Source: Candidatus Blautia intestinigallinarum | GTDB lineage: Bacteria; Bacillota; Clostridia; Lachnospirales; Lachnospiraceae | Length of the DNA: 64,000 bases | Direction: 5' to 3' | Assembly: GCA_019112635.1 (NCBI GenBank) | Contig: DXIX01000015.1 | Span: forward strand, 1 to 64,000 | Shown: one piece after another, positions 18,181 through 26,527 of the stretch | Layout of the letters: the number at the start of each line of letters is the position of its first letter | Numbering within the stretch: the first letter of the stretch is position 1 | Position numbers and translations under genes: made by a program | Notes under the pieces: generated by a model | Told to the model about the DNA's origin: nothing | The model's database searches: none | The model's input: only the letters and a program-made list of their open reading frames with translations

Positions 18181-18690
18181 CTAAGATCTGCAAAGCCTCT
18201 TGATACTCCGAACTTCATCCACAAACTCCAGAGGAACAGCGATGCTGACCACTGCGGTCCCCTGGTAGGACTTCGGCTTTTTCACAGACAGCACGCGTGC
18301 CGGACAGACTACCTCTCCTCCACGGCTCACTGCCTCCACCTGATCTCCTTTCTGGGGAAGCGGAAGATACTCGAACGGAAAATCGATTGTCCCTTCTGTC
18401 TCACTGTAACTTTTGTCCACCACGGTGATGGCAAGCCCCGGACAGGCAGCCACACACGCACCGCAGCCGGTACATTTCTCTTCATCAATTCGCGGAAGAT
18501 CTGTGATCTGTTCCCCGATGTGGATCGCCTGAAAACGGCAGGCACTCTCACAGGGATTGCAGGGAATCTCCTGTACACACTCAATCACTGCCACACGCCC
18601 CTGTCTCATCCTCTCCTGGGACGGTACGCCCGGGGCCTGTCTTAATTCTTCTTTGGAAGGAACTCCTGTGTATGCCACTCCCTCTCTCAC
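18181..18690 (-). CDS. 4Fe-4S dicluster ferredoxin-like subunit
   Basis: The 169-residue protein contains two Cys sets. The first (C38, C44, C47, C51: ECVQEIPCNPCESAC) has atypical spacing; the second is a classical CTGCGACVAACPG (C73, C76, C79, C83). A C-terminal beta-rich extension of about 80 residues has no domain I recognise. It is translationally coupled to the FAD/NAD subunit (4-bp overlap). An added ferredoxin is not part of basic Hcn-type complexes, so electrons may leave to ferredoxin or a membrane acceptor; this is inference. Confidence 0.8.
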   Translation of the reverse strand: MREGVAYTGVPSKEELRQAPGVPSQERMRQGRVAVIECVQEIPCNPCESACRFQAIHIGEQITDLPRIDEEKCTGCGACVAACPGLAITVVDKSYSETEGTIDFPFEYLPLPQKGDQVEAVSRGGEVVCPARVLSVKKPKSYQGTAVVSIAVPLEFVDEVRSIKRLCRS

Positions 18691-19805
18691 CGTGTCATCT
18701 CCCCTTTCTGATAGCTTTCCATATCTGCCAGCTGCTTCTCCTTGGAACTCTTTCTTCTCTCTCCAAAGACGCCGGAGCGCAGGACATTCAGGCGGTTCTG
18801 GATCTGTTCTTTCTTCACAGCCGCCTCCTCATGGCTCAGATATCCCAGAGACTCTGCTGCCGCCACTCCGGCCATATTTCCTTCTTCCATGGCTGAGGAC
18901 GCTTCTTCCACACCCGTGATATCACCAGCCACATAGACACCTTTCACCGTTGTCTCCATATTCCGGTCATGCAGCGGCACATGTCCTCCGAAAGCCGGGA
19001 TATAGTCAAACTTACATCCCACCATCCAGGCAAGCTCCGTCATCGGGTTCAGTCCCACGGCAAGGCAGACCGTGTCCACGTCAAAATCCTGCTCTGTTCC
19101 CTCGATCATATTCCAGTGTTCATCCAGGGCTGCAATCTGCACACCCTCCACCTCTTCTTTTCCATAGACCTGCTTGATCGTGTGGCTCACATAGATCGGC
19201 ACGCCTGCTCTTCGAAGCTTGCCGGCATGTACGCCATAACCGCCGATCTTCGGCGCGCCTTCCACCAGAGCCACAACCTCTGCCCCGGCCTGCATCAGCT
19301 GATAAGACACAATCAGCCCCACATTTCCCGAGCCCACCATCAGGATTCTCTTACCTGGCAGTACCCGGTTCACATTGATCATTGTCTGCGCTGCCCCAGC
19401 TCCCATGACACCTGGGAGAGTACTTCCCGGGAATGCCATATAGTTTTCCTTCGCCCCGCTGGCGATGATAATCTTCTTCGCCTTGACAGAATAATTGAGT
19501 CCCTCGTGAATGACTCCCACACTCTTATCCGGCAAAAGACCATAGACCAGGCTGTCCAGCATGACATCCGCGCCGCTCTCTTTCACCTGTGTGAGCAGTT
19601 CCTCACCGATCAGATAGCCGCGCACCCCTGCGTGATGCTCCCTGGAGCCGAAAAATTTATGGATTTGCTTGAACAGCTGTCCGCCGGGCCTTTTGTTCTC
19701 ATCAATCAAGGTCACTTTCGCTCCGGCAGCGGCAGCCTGGTAGGCGGCAGACAAACCGGCCGGGCCCGCCCCGATCACCGCGATATCTGTCTCAATCTGC
19801 CTCAT
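18687..19805 (-). CDS. NAD(P)/FAD-dependent oxidoreductase (HcnB-like, lacking the BFD domain)
   Basis: A two-dinucleotide-binding flavoprotein of 372 residues with IAVIGAGPAGLSAAYQ near the N-terminus, the second Rossmann motif ILMVGSGNVGLIVSYQL at about 160, and GVYVAGDITGVEEAS near the end. In homologous complexes this subunit passes electrons from the DAO-type subunit to an acceptor. ATG 19805 (GGAGG 7 bases upstream, ATGA overlap with the previous gene) replaces the track start at 19940. Confidence 0.87.
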   Translation of the reverse strand: MRQIETDIAVIGAGPAGLSAAYQAAAAGAKVTLIDENKRPGGQLFKQIHKFFGSREHHAGVRGYLIGEELLTQVKESGADVMLDSLVYGLLPDKSVGVIHEGLNYSVKAKKIIIASGAKENYMAFPGSTLPGVMGAGAAQTMINVNRVLPGKRILMVGSGNVGLIVSYQLMQAGAEVVALVEGAPKIGGYGVHAGKLRRAGVPIYVSHTIKQVYGKEEVEGVQIAALDEHWNMIEGTEQDFDVDTVCLAVGLNPMTELAWMVGCKFDYIPAFGGHVPLHDRNMETTVKGVYVAGDITGVEEASSAMEEGNMAGVAAAESLGYLSHEEAAVKKEQIQNRLNVLRSGVFGERRKSSKEKQLADMESYQKGEMTR

Positions 19806-20134
19806 TTTTCTGCCTCCTTCCCGGTATGTTTCAGTGCGACCAGTCCCTCCTGTTTTTCCACACGCATACCGTCCTTGACATAAGTCACACAGGTTCTTGT
19901 GTTCGGCACACCGTCCACAATCATCATACAGTCGGTACATCTTCCGATTGCACAGAAAATTCCTCGCGGTTCTTTTCTCTTGGCCGTTGTGCGGAAGACA
20001 CGAATTCCTGCGTTCATCAGGGCCGCCGCCACAGGCTCGCCCTCGTAAGCTTCCAGAGGCCTGCCGTTATAATACAGTGTCACTTTCTTCTGTTGGGGAA
20101 GATCGCCCAGAATCGGATGTTTCTCCACTCTCAT
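19802..20134 (-). CDS. [2Fe-2S] ferredoxin-like subunit (HcnA-like)
   Basis: A 110-residue protein with plant-ferredoxin-type Cys at 61, 66, 69 and 82 (CAIGRCTDC ... TC), matching small subunits of Hcn, octopine/nopaline and hydroxyproline dehydrogenases. It is the first gene of the oxidoreductase set. ATG 20134 is preferred over GTG 20209, although its ribosome site is weak. The 143-bp gap to metA contains a palindrome GCTGTACAGC but no promoter I would defend. Confidence 0.83.
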   Translation of the reverse strand: MRVEKHPILGDLPQQKKVTLYYNGRPLEAYEGEPVAAALMNAGIRVFRTTAKRKEPRGIFCAIGRCTDCMMIVDGVPNTRTCVTYVKDGMRVEKQEGLVALKHTGKEAEK

Positions 20135-20277
20135 CTTTTCTTCGTACCTCTCTTCTTTTTTTATTGGCAGAAAAAAGGCTGTACGCTTTGACTCTTTCTT
20201 TTGAACCACTGCACATACCGCATTTTCAAAAAAGAATCATCAAAGCTGTACAGCACTTTCATGCAATGTAAAACCTT

Positions 20278-21222
20278 TTAATCTCTCGTAAATCCTTTGG
20301 TGAAATCCGGTGTCCCGTCCAGGTCATAAGGTGTGATCTGATAAACATAATAATTTAGCCAGTTGGTATACAGGTTATTGGCATGCGCTCTCCACATCAG
20401 AAGAGGTTTGATCCCCGGATCGTCTTTCTCATAATAATTTTTCGGAATATCAATGGGCAGTCCTTTGGACAGATCCCTTTTGTACTCCCCGTCCAAGGTA
20501 ATTCTGTCATATTCCGGATGTCCCATCACAAAGATCTTTCTTCCCTCATCCGCCATAGCCAGGAAAAGGCCTGCCTCCTCAGACTCCGCAAGTACCGTCA
20601 GTTCCTTGCATTTTCTGATCTCTTCCATCGGCACTTCCGTGTGTCTGGAATGAGGCGCCAGAAACATATCATCAAATCCCCGCACCAGCGGCACTTTGCG
20701 GTTATAGACCTTGTGCCAGAACAGACCGAACATCTTATGGTCCAGAGGGCGCTTCTGCAGGCCGTAATGGTAATACAGCCCCGCCTGAGCGGCCCAGCAC
20801 AGATAGATGGTGGAAGTGACATTGTCTTTCGTCCACTCCATAATCTCCTTGAGTTCTTCCCAGTAGTCCACTTCCTCGAACTCCATCTGCTCCACAGGCG
20901 CCCCTGTGATGATCATTCCGTCGAATCTGCGGTGTTTCAGCGTACGGAAAGTCTCATAGAATTTATTCAGATGGCTCATGGAAGTATTCTTGGACTCATG
21001 GCTCTCCACAGTCATAAAAGTAATATCCACCTGAAGAGGTGTGTTGGATAAAGACCGCAGAAGCTGAAGTTCGGTGTCTTCTTTCAGAGGCATCAGATTC
21101 AGAATCAGGATCTGTATCGGACGGATATCCTGGTGAGTTGCCCTTCCTTCCTCCATCACGAATATATTTTCTTTCTCCAGGATCTCCCGAACGGGAAGAT
21201 CTTTTTGTATCTTGATTGGCAT
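20278..21222 (-). CDS. metA: Homoserine O-acyltransferase, predicted acetyl-CoA specific
   Basis: This MetA-family enzyme acylates homoserine for methionine synthesis. The 314-residue protein has the catalytic Cys in [15 protein letters not shown] and the family C-terminus [17 protein letters not shown]. Residue 111 counts to Glu (TGAPVEQ). In this family Glu111 is associated with acetyl-CoA use and Gly111 with succinyl-CoA, so it probably makes O-acetylhomoserine despite the common succinyltransferase name. It has its own promoter 73 bp downstream of ligA. Confidence 0.95.
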   Translation of the reverse strand: MPIKIQKDLPVREILEKENIFVMEEGRATHQDIRPIQILILNLMPLKEDTELQLLRSLSNTPLQVDITFMTVESHESKNTSMSHLNKFYETFRTLKHRRFDGMIITGAPVEQMEFEEVDYWEELKEIMEWTKDNVTSTIYLCWAAQAGLYYHYGLQKRPLDHKMFGLFWHKVYNRKVPLVRGFDDMFLAPHSRHTEVPMEEIRKCKELTVLAESEEAGLFLAMADEGRKIFVMGHPEYDRITLDGEYKRDLSKGLPIDIPKNYYEKDDPGIKPLLMWRAHANNLYTNWLNYYVYQITPYDLDGTPDFTKGFTRD

Positions 21223-21262
21223 TTACTTCAGTCCTTTACTATAATTTTTACAATTATCTTAC

Positions 21263-21292
21263 ATTGTACTCCCATATCCCTATGTTTTGCAA
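21263..21292 (-). promoter_or_regulatory. metA promoter
   Basis: TTGCAA, 18 bp, TACAAT on the minus strand between ligA and metA. The leader is about 35 bases with a weak ATAATT/AATTAT hairpin. There is no room for a SAM riboswitch or T-box. Confidence 0.6.
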
Positions 21293-21295
21293 GAC

Positions 21296-23269
21296 TTACT
21301 TGTCCTCCAGGGCACCGGATTCCACCAGCCGGAGGAAATCCTCCTCGGAGAGAATGGGAATTCCCAGAGACTGGGCCTTCTTATTCTTTGAGGAAGCCGA
21401 GGCGGTATCATTGTTGATCAGGTAATTAGTCTTTGAGGTGACTGATCCTGTCACCTTCCCCCCCTCTTTTTCAATGAATTCCTTCAGCTCGCTTCGATTT
21501 GTGAAATGCTCCAGGCTGCCCGTCACCACGAAAGTAAGTCCTTCCAGCCTCTTTTGTCCGGTCTGCTCCGGTTTCTCAATTCTCAGGTGAGACAACAGAT
21601 GATCCAGTTTCTCCCGGTTTTCTTCGGAGGCCATGAACTGTACAAGACTTCCGGCGATCACGGGACCAATCCCTTCAATACCGCTGATCTCTTCCTGCGT
21701 TGCCTTACGGATTTTCTCCAGATCATAGTCAAAATACCGGCAGATCACCTTCGCGTTTGAAAGACCGATGTTGGGAATCCCAAGGCTGTAGATCACCCTG
21801 GGAAGCGTCACATCCTGCGCCCGGCGGATGCTGGCCATAAGATTCTCATAGGATTTCTCTCCCATACCTTCCATCTGGATAATCTGTTCCCGATAACGGT
21901 CCAACTCAAAAATGTCCCCGAAATCGTGGATAAATCCTCTGGCAATGAACTTCTCCAGTGTGGCCTCCGACAGACCGTCCACATTCATGGCATCCCGGCT
22001 CACGAACAGAGTGAAGGCCTTAATTCTCTTTGCCTGACATTGGGGATTCATACAGTAAAGCGCTTCCACCTCGTTCTCTCTGAGAATCTTAGCTTCCTTA
22101 TGACAGACCGGACAGGTATCCGGGATGGTCAGATTCCCGCTCCTGGTGAGATTCTCCGCAATCTGGGGGATAATCATATTTGCCTTATAGACTTCAATGT
22201 GGTCTCCGATTCCCAGCTGAAGCTCTTTCACGATACTCACATTGTGCACACTCGCCCGGCTGACCGTGGTTCCTTCCAGCTCCACCGGGTCAAAGACCGC
22301 AATCGGGTTAATCAGACCTGTCCTGGAAGGGCTCCACTCAATCTGTCTTAAGACCGTCTCTCTCTTCTCATCTGCCCACTTAAAAGCATAGGAATTTCTC
22401 GGAAACTTCGCCGTGCTTCCCAGGGAATCCCCGTAGGCAATATCATCGTACAGGGCCACCAGACCGTCTGACGGAAAATCATTCTCCACAATTTTCCTGG
22501 AAAAATACTCCATGGCATCGTCCAGCGTCTGTGCGGTGACAATCCGGTACTCCACCACTTCAAATCCCTGATCTTTCAGCCACTGCATCTGTACTTCCCG
22601 TGAATTTTCAAAATCCACTCCCTGGGCACTCACCAGGGTAAATGCCAGGAACTGTACATTTCTCTTCGCCGTCACTTCGTTGTTCAGCTGTCTCACCGAA
22701 CCGCTGCACAGATTTCTTGGATTTTTGTAACGGGTCTCCACGTCCGGATTCATCTCGTTGATCCGCCTGAAATCGGAATATTTGATAATCGCCTCTCCCC
22801 TCAGAATCAGCCTTCCCTCATAGGGGATCTTCAGAGGAATGTTCTCAAAAACTCTGGCATTGTTGGTGATCACTTCTCCCACTGTGCCGTTTCCTCTGGT
22901 CACCGCCTTGGCCAGTTCTCCGTTTTCATAGGTGAGGACAATGGTCAGACCATCCAGTTTCCAGGACAATAACGTTCTGTGATTTCCGATAAACTCCCGT
23001 AATTCTTCCACATCCTTTGTCTTATCCAGGGAGAGCATCGGTGACTCGTGCTCCTCTTTCGGCAGCTCCTCCATAGCTGCATATCCCACCTGTACGGTGG
23101 GACTGTTGGCCAGAACCACCTTCGTCTCCCTCTCCAGTTCTGCCAGCTCATCATAGAGCTTATCATATTCCAGATTGCTCATGATCTCCCGGTCTTCCTG
23201 ATAGTAAGCTTTGGATGCCTCATTTAACTTTTGTACCAGTTCTTTGATTCTTTCTACTGCTGCCTCCAT
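21296..23269 (-). CDS. ligA: NAD-dependent DNA ligase
   Basis: It seals DNA nicks using NAD. The 657-residue protein has the Ia domain, the adenylation motif SWKLDGLTI (Lys nucleophile), OB fold, a Cys4 zinc finger (CPVC ... CMNPQC), helix-hairpin-helix repeats and a C-terminal BRCT domain (GLTFVVTGSLEHF). Several normally strict motifs differ: EPKIDG is SWKLDG, and the AAAGSLRQLD region is LCSGSVRQLN. I take this as lineage divergence, not decay, because all domains are intact. The start has AGGAGG 6 bases upstream and lies 50 bp inside the end of rluF. Confidence 0.94.
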   Translation of the reverse strand: MEAAVERIKELVQKLNEASKAYYQEDREIMSNLEYDKLYDELAELERETKVVLANSPTVQVGYAAMEELPKEEHESPMLSLDKTKDVEELREFIGNHRTLLSWKLDGLTIVLTYENGELAKAVTRGNGTVGEVITNNARVFENIPLKIPYEGRLILRGEAIIKYSDFRRINEMNPDVETRYKNPRNLCSGSVRQLNNEVTAKRNVQFLAFTLVSAQGVDFENSREVQMQWLKDQGFEVVEYRIVTAQTLDDAMEYFSRKIVENDFPSDGLVALYDDIAYGDSLGSTAKFPRNSYAFKWADEKRETVLRQIEWSPSRTGLINPIAVFDPVELEGTTVSRASVHNVSIVKELQLGIGDHIEVYKANMIIPQIAENLTRSGNLTIPDTCPVCHKEAKILRENEVEALYCMNPQCQAKRIKAFTLFVSRDAMNVDGLSEATLEKFIARGFIHDFGDIFELDRYREQIIQMEGMGEKSYENLMASIRRAQDVTLPRVIYSLGIPNIGLSNAKVICRYFDYDLEKIRKATQEEISGIEGIGPVIAGSLVQFMASEENREKLDHLLSHLRIEKPEQTGQKRLEGLTFVVTGSLEHFTNRSELKEFIEKEGGKVTGSVTSKTNYLINNDTASASSKNKKAQSLGIPILSEEDFLRLVESGALEDK

Positions 23270-24008
23270 AGGTCCCTCCTGTCTTTGCGGCAGGCATGTC
23301 AGATGAATCTGACAGAAGCCTTCTCAGTTCTCTCATTTCCCGGGGTGTGACTTCCCGGTATCTGCCAAGGGGCAGATCTCCCAGCTTCAGATTCATAATC
23401 CGAATCCGGTTCAGCCGGACAACATGATAGCCAAAATACTCACACATACGCCGGATCTGGCGGTTCAATCCCTGGGTCAGAATAATCCGGAAGGAAGTCT
23501 CCCCGGTCTTCGTCACCGTGCAAGGTCTCGTCACCGTGTCCAGAATGGGAACTCCCTGTCCCATTCCCCGCAGAAAATCCTCTGTCACGGGGCGGTCCAC
23601 TGTCACCAGATATTCCTTCTCATGGTAATTCCCCGCTCGCATGATTTTATTCACCAGATCTCCCTGATTCGTCAGCAAAATTAATCCCTGAGAGTCCACA
23701 TCCAGACGTCCCACGGGATATACGCGAATCGGATAATTGACATAATCCACAATATTATCTTTCTGATTCTTGGCCGTACATATGATTCCTCTGGGTTTGT
23801 TAAACAAAAGAAGTACTTTCCGCTCCTCACGGGTGACACGTTTTCCATCCACCAGAATGCGCTGTCCGCTCTCCACCCGCTCTCCTGTCACGGCTCTTCG
23901 TCCGTCCACCGTCACCCTGCCCTCCAAGATCAGCTGATCCGCTTCTCTTCTGGAACATACGCCGGCTTCGCTCAAATATTTATTTAATCTTATCTTTTCT
24001 GCACTCAT
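23220..24008 (-). CDS. rluF: 23S rRNA pseudouridine synthase, RluF-like
   Basis: This RsuA/RluB/RluF-family enzyme has an N-terminal S4 RNA-binding domain (IRLNKYLSEAGVCSRREAD) and the catalytic motif YPVGRLDVDSQGLILLTNQGDLVNKIMRAGNYHEKEY. The NHEKEY region and C-terminal pattern fit RluF, which modifies U2604 of 23S rRNA. ATG 24008 is chosen over 24113 because it leaves the S4 domain intact and coincides with the predicted transcription start of a TATAAT promoter, so the mRNA may be leaderless. The gene overlaps ligA by 50 bp. Confidence 0.9.
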   Translation of the reverse strand: MSAEKIRLNKYLSEAGVCSRREADQLILEGRVTVDGRRAVTGERVESGQRILVDGKRVTREERKVLLLFNKPRGIICTAKNQKDNIVDYVNYPIRVYPVGRLDVDSQGLILLTNQGDLVNKIMRAGNYHEKEYLVTVDRPVTEDFLRGMGQGVPILDTVTRPCTVTKTGETSFRIILTQGLNRQIRRMCEYFGYHVVRLNRIRIMNLKLGDLPLGRYREVTPREMRELRRLLSDSSDMPAAKTGGTYGGSSRKNQRTGTKVK

Positions 24009-24014
24009 TGCTCT

Positions 24015-24043
24015 ATTATAGTATTTTTTCCCCGGATACGCAA
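24015..24043 (-). promoter_or_regulatory. rluF promoter, predicted leaderless
   Basis: TTGCGT, 17 bp, TATAAT on the minus strand. Seven bases after the -10 element is 24008, the A of the rluF ATG, and no Shine-Dalgarno precedes that ATG. Confidence 0.6.
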
Positions 24044-24154
24044 TGCGCGAAACAGGGGTTTTTTCTTTTTTCCACAGATATCTATTGTCATTTCTGCCTG
24101 GAAACGGTATCATAACAGAAAACAGTAACTTTCAAAAAAGGAGGAGACGTTCCC

Positions 24155-24991
24155 GTGCCAGGCCGAAAAAAACAAACCAACCGTGTTCTGATTCTTATCA
24201 CTGTGCTGCTCTGTATCCTATCCGGCGCTGTCTGTACCCGTTCTTCCTCAGAGCTTACGCCTGCCCAGTCCCAGAACCGGCTGCCGGATATGATTGTGGC
24301 AGACTCAGAAACCGGAACTTCTGACGACACTGGGAAGGAAGATCCGTTCTCTTCCCCGTCGGTTTCTCCCACGCCCGCTCCCACAGAAGTTCCCGCAGGA
24401 TCCCAGGTTGCCCTGACCTTCGAGGACGGCCCGGACATCTACACAGAACGTCTTCTCAATGCCCTCGAGGAACAGGATGCGAAGGCCACCTTTTTCGTCG
24501 TAGGTGACGCGGCATCTGATTTTCCGGACACCATCAACCGGATTCTGAATACAGGAAACGAGCTGGGAAATCACACCTACTCCCACGAGACTCTCACAAA
24601 ACTTGACAGCAGTGAGATTCCTTATCAGATCAATGACCTGAATCAGGTCATCGAACAGCTCACGGGAACTTCCACCGACCTTCTCCGGCCGCCTTACGGT
24701 GCCGTGAATGAGACCGTCCAGGAAAACAGCGATTTCCCCATCATCCTGTGGTCTCTGGACAGCGGTGACAAGGACACCAGTGAGATTGGAGACATTGTCC
24801 AAAAGGTACTGGAAAACGTAAAAGACGGGGACATCATCCGTATGCATGACACCCATGAGACCTCCGTGGCAGCTGCTGAAGTCCTGATTACGGAACTTAA
24901 AAACCGTGGATTTGAGTTGGTCACCGTCAGCGAATTGGCCCGTTCCAAGGGGATTGATTTAAAGGCAGGAGAGATTTATAAGAATTTTTGA
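24155..24991 (+). CDS. Polysaccharide deacetylase (NodB domain), membrane-anchored or secreted
   Basis: The protein starts with GTG (AGGAGG 10 bases upstream) and has an N-terminal membrane anchor or signal (residues 10-27), a Ser/Pro/Thr linker to about residue 80 and a NodB homology domain. Motifs: LTFEDGP, HTYSH (metal His pair), RPPYG, LWSLDSGD and MHDTH. The first Asp of the usual TFDDGP, the catalytic base, is Glu here; the metal Asp is kept. The likely substrate is peptidoglycan or another cell-surface N-acetylated glycan. It is monocistronic with a strong terminator. Confidence 0.9.
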   Translation: MPGRKKQTNRVLILITVLLCILSGAVCTRSSSELTPAQSQNRLPDMIVADSETGTSDDTGKEDPFSSPSVSPTPAPTEVPAGSQVALTFEDGPDIYTERLLNALEEQDAKATFFVVGDAASDFPDTINRILNTGNELGNHTYSHETLTKLDSSEIPYQINDLNQVIEQLTGTSTDLLRPPYGAVNETVQENSDFPIILWSLDSGDKDTSEIGDIVQKVLENVKDGDIIRMHDTHETSVAAAEVLITELKNRGFELVTVSELARSKGIDLKAGEIYKNF

Positions 24992-25029
24992 AAATTTTCC
25001 TTCTATATTAATAGGGTACGCAGGAACAG

Positions 25030-25060
25030 AAATACGGCGGATTTGCCCGCCGTATTTTTT
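25030..25060 (+). terminator. Terminator after the polysaccharide deacetylase gene
   Basis: AATACGGCGG and CCGCCGTATT form a 10-bp stem with a 6-nt loop followed by TTTTTT. It lies between convergent genes but is clearly better on the plus strand. Confidence 0.9.
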
Positions 25061-25088
25061 CACATCTTTTTCTTTTCCCTCATATCTT

Positions 25089-26318
25089 TTATACAAAAAT
25101 CACCATCACACTGACGATCACAATGGAGACCGCATTAGATATCAACATCGTCCCCATTCCCAGCACCGGACCAATCTGGCTCTTCAGATATCCTCTCTCC
25201 GCTTCGCTTTCCCCAATGGAAGCTGCCTGCTCTGTCAGCATCTGATTCACCGGGAATCCCATCATACAGTTCATGGTCAGGGCAATTCCGTGCTCCGCAC
25301 TGAAATGACAGATCCTGGCTCCGATGACACCGCAGAGAATTAAGAGAATTGTGGAGACCACGAACACCAGAATCAGCGGCGGCAAAAAGGCAGCCAGCTC
25401 TTTCCAGGAATACCCGGCCAAGGTATTGGCCATCAATCCCATCAGTCCGAGAATCAAAAGTCCGTAGGAATCGGATTTAAAAAGAGGTGCCTGGTCCATC
25501 AGTCCCACACTGCCCAGAATACATCCGAAAATCAGGGCGGTCAGGTTGGGGTTGATATTCATTCCTGCCAGCACCGTCCCGTGAAGCAGGTTGTTGAGCA
25601 CGGTCACGATCATGATAATCCCAAGATAATAAGCTGTGCTCTTATATTTTCCCGGAATCTTCTCACACAGGCGTTTCTTTGCTCCGGAAGCTTTCTGCAC
25701 ATCTGCCATGCCTTTTTGCGGTCTCTCGCCAAAAGCAGCCTGTCCCGTCTCCTGCGATTTGCTCCTCTCCCGGAAACCGCGCAGCAATGTACGGCTCTCC
25801 CGTCTCAAAGCCCAGGTCACTACGGGAACGCTGAACAGTCCCTGGAACATGAAAATCAGCCAGGGGAACACGGAGATGGCCGGATTCTTGTCCAGAACCC
25901 ACCGGGATGCGATCGCACAGGAAGCGCCTCCGCCGATGACAGATCCCGGAGATACCATGGCAAGTCCCCTTCCCAGAAACGGCATCAGCCCGATTCCCAC
26001 TCCGATTACCAGAACCAGCGAGGAAACCACACAGAGAATGGTCTCCTGTTTTCGCGCGGCCAGCATCTTCAGGTTAATCATCGTACCGGAGTGAATGACC
26101 AGCACATTGAAAGCGATGGTTCCCACAGCAATCATATTCGCGGACAGCAGCATATCCGTCGGCAGAATTTTCAGCGCAAAGCCGGCCGCGAACAGCACTC
26201 CATAGATCAGAGGCATTGGAATCAGAGATCTGACCTTTTCCGCCAGCGCGATGGAGACAAAGGCGATCAGGAGAAATACCAGAAAACTACGGTCAAATGC
26301 CCATGTATACTCTGTCAT
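25089..26318 (-). CDS. Polytopic membrane protein, probable secondary transporter
   Basis: A 409-residue protein with about ten hydrophobic segments in two halves, separated by a charged cytoplasmic loop (about residues 180-225). Repeated Gly-rich stretches (SPGSVIGGGASCAIASRW and GPVLGMGTMLISNAV) look like the paired re-entrant motifs of ion-coupled carriers. The overall arrangement recalls glutamate:Na+ symporter-like families, but I do not recognise the family with confidence. Its promoter has the same operator, in the same position, as the APC permease and the CocE-like genes, so it probably moves a substrate or product of that block. Confidence 0.7.
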   Translation of the reverse strand: MTEYTWAFDRSFLVFLLIAFVSIALAEKVRSLIPMPLIYGVLFAAGFALKILPTDMLLSANMIAVGTIAFNVLVIHSGTMINLKMLAARKQETILCVVSSLVLVIGVGIGLMPFLGRGLAMVSPGSVIGGGASCAIASRWVLDKNPAISVFPWLIFMFQGLFSVPVVTWALRRESRTLLRGFRERSKSQETGQAAFGERPQKGMADVQKASGAKKRLCEKIPGKYKSTAYYLGIIMIVTVLNNLLHGTVLAGMNINPNLTALIFGCILGSVGLMDQAPLFKSDSYGLLILGLMGLMANTLAGYSWKELAAFLPPLILVFVVSTILLILCGVIGARICHFSAEHGIALTMNCMMGFPVNQMLTEQAASIGESEAERGYLKSQIGPVLGMGTMLISNAVSIVIVSVMVIFV

Positions 26319-26352
26319 AATAAAACACGTCCTTCCTATTTTTCCTGTTTTA

Positions 26353-26395
26353 AGTATAAAAGAACCGGCCCTTTTTGACTGTCATACATGCGACA
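26353..26395 (-). promoter_or_regulatory. Promoter with Crp/Fnr-type operator upstream of the transporter gene
   Basis: On the minus strand TGTCGC-ATGT-ATGACA (26380-26395) is centred at 26387.5. The -10 TATACT is at 26353-26358 and the predicted start A at 26346, so the operator is at -41.5. There is no good -35, as expected for an activator-dependent promoter. Confidence 0.7.
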
Positions 26396-26447
26396 TTCCG
26401 TGTGTTTCCCGTCAACCTGGAAAGACTTTGAATTCCCTGCATAAGAG

Positions 26448-26493
26448 AAGCGCTCCCCGGACTGCACCCATATCTGCAGTCCAAAAAGCGCTT
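26448..26493 (-). terminator. Bipartite hairpin downstream of CocE-like gene 1
   Basis: AAGCGCT and GGACTGCA pair with TGCAGTCC and AGCGCTT around a 4x4 internal loop. It sits 35 bp after the CocE-like gene 1 stop. The T-tract on the minus strand is interrupted (TTCTCTTAT), so it may be a weak terminator or a 3' protective structure. Confidence 0.5.
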
Positions 26494-26527
26494 TTACTGT
26501 CATCTTTTCTATATGGAAACGAATTCT

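Noticed and set aside
20135-20277. Riboswitch or terminator between metA and the oxidoreductase set
   Set aside because: Only a short palindrome GCTGTACAGC with a 2-nt loop and scattered T-runs; no stable stem followed by a T-tract and no known riboswitch core.
21296-23269. LigA as a decayed or horizontally acquired copy
   Set aside because: Motifs are divergent, but all domains, the nucleophile Lys, zinc finger and BRCT are intact, and base composition matches neighbours. Lineage divergence is the simpler reading.
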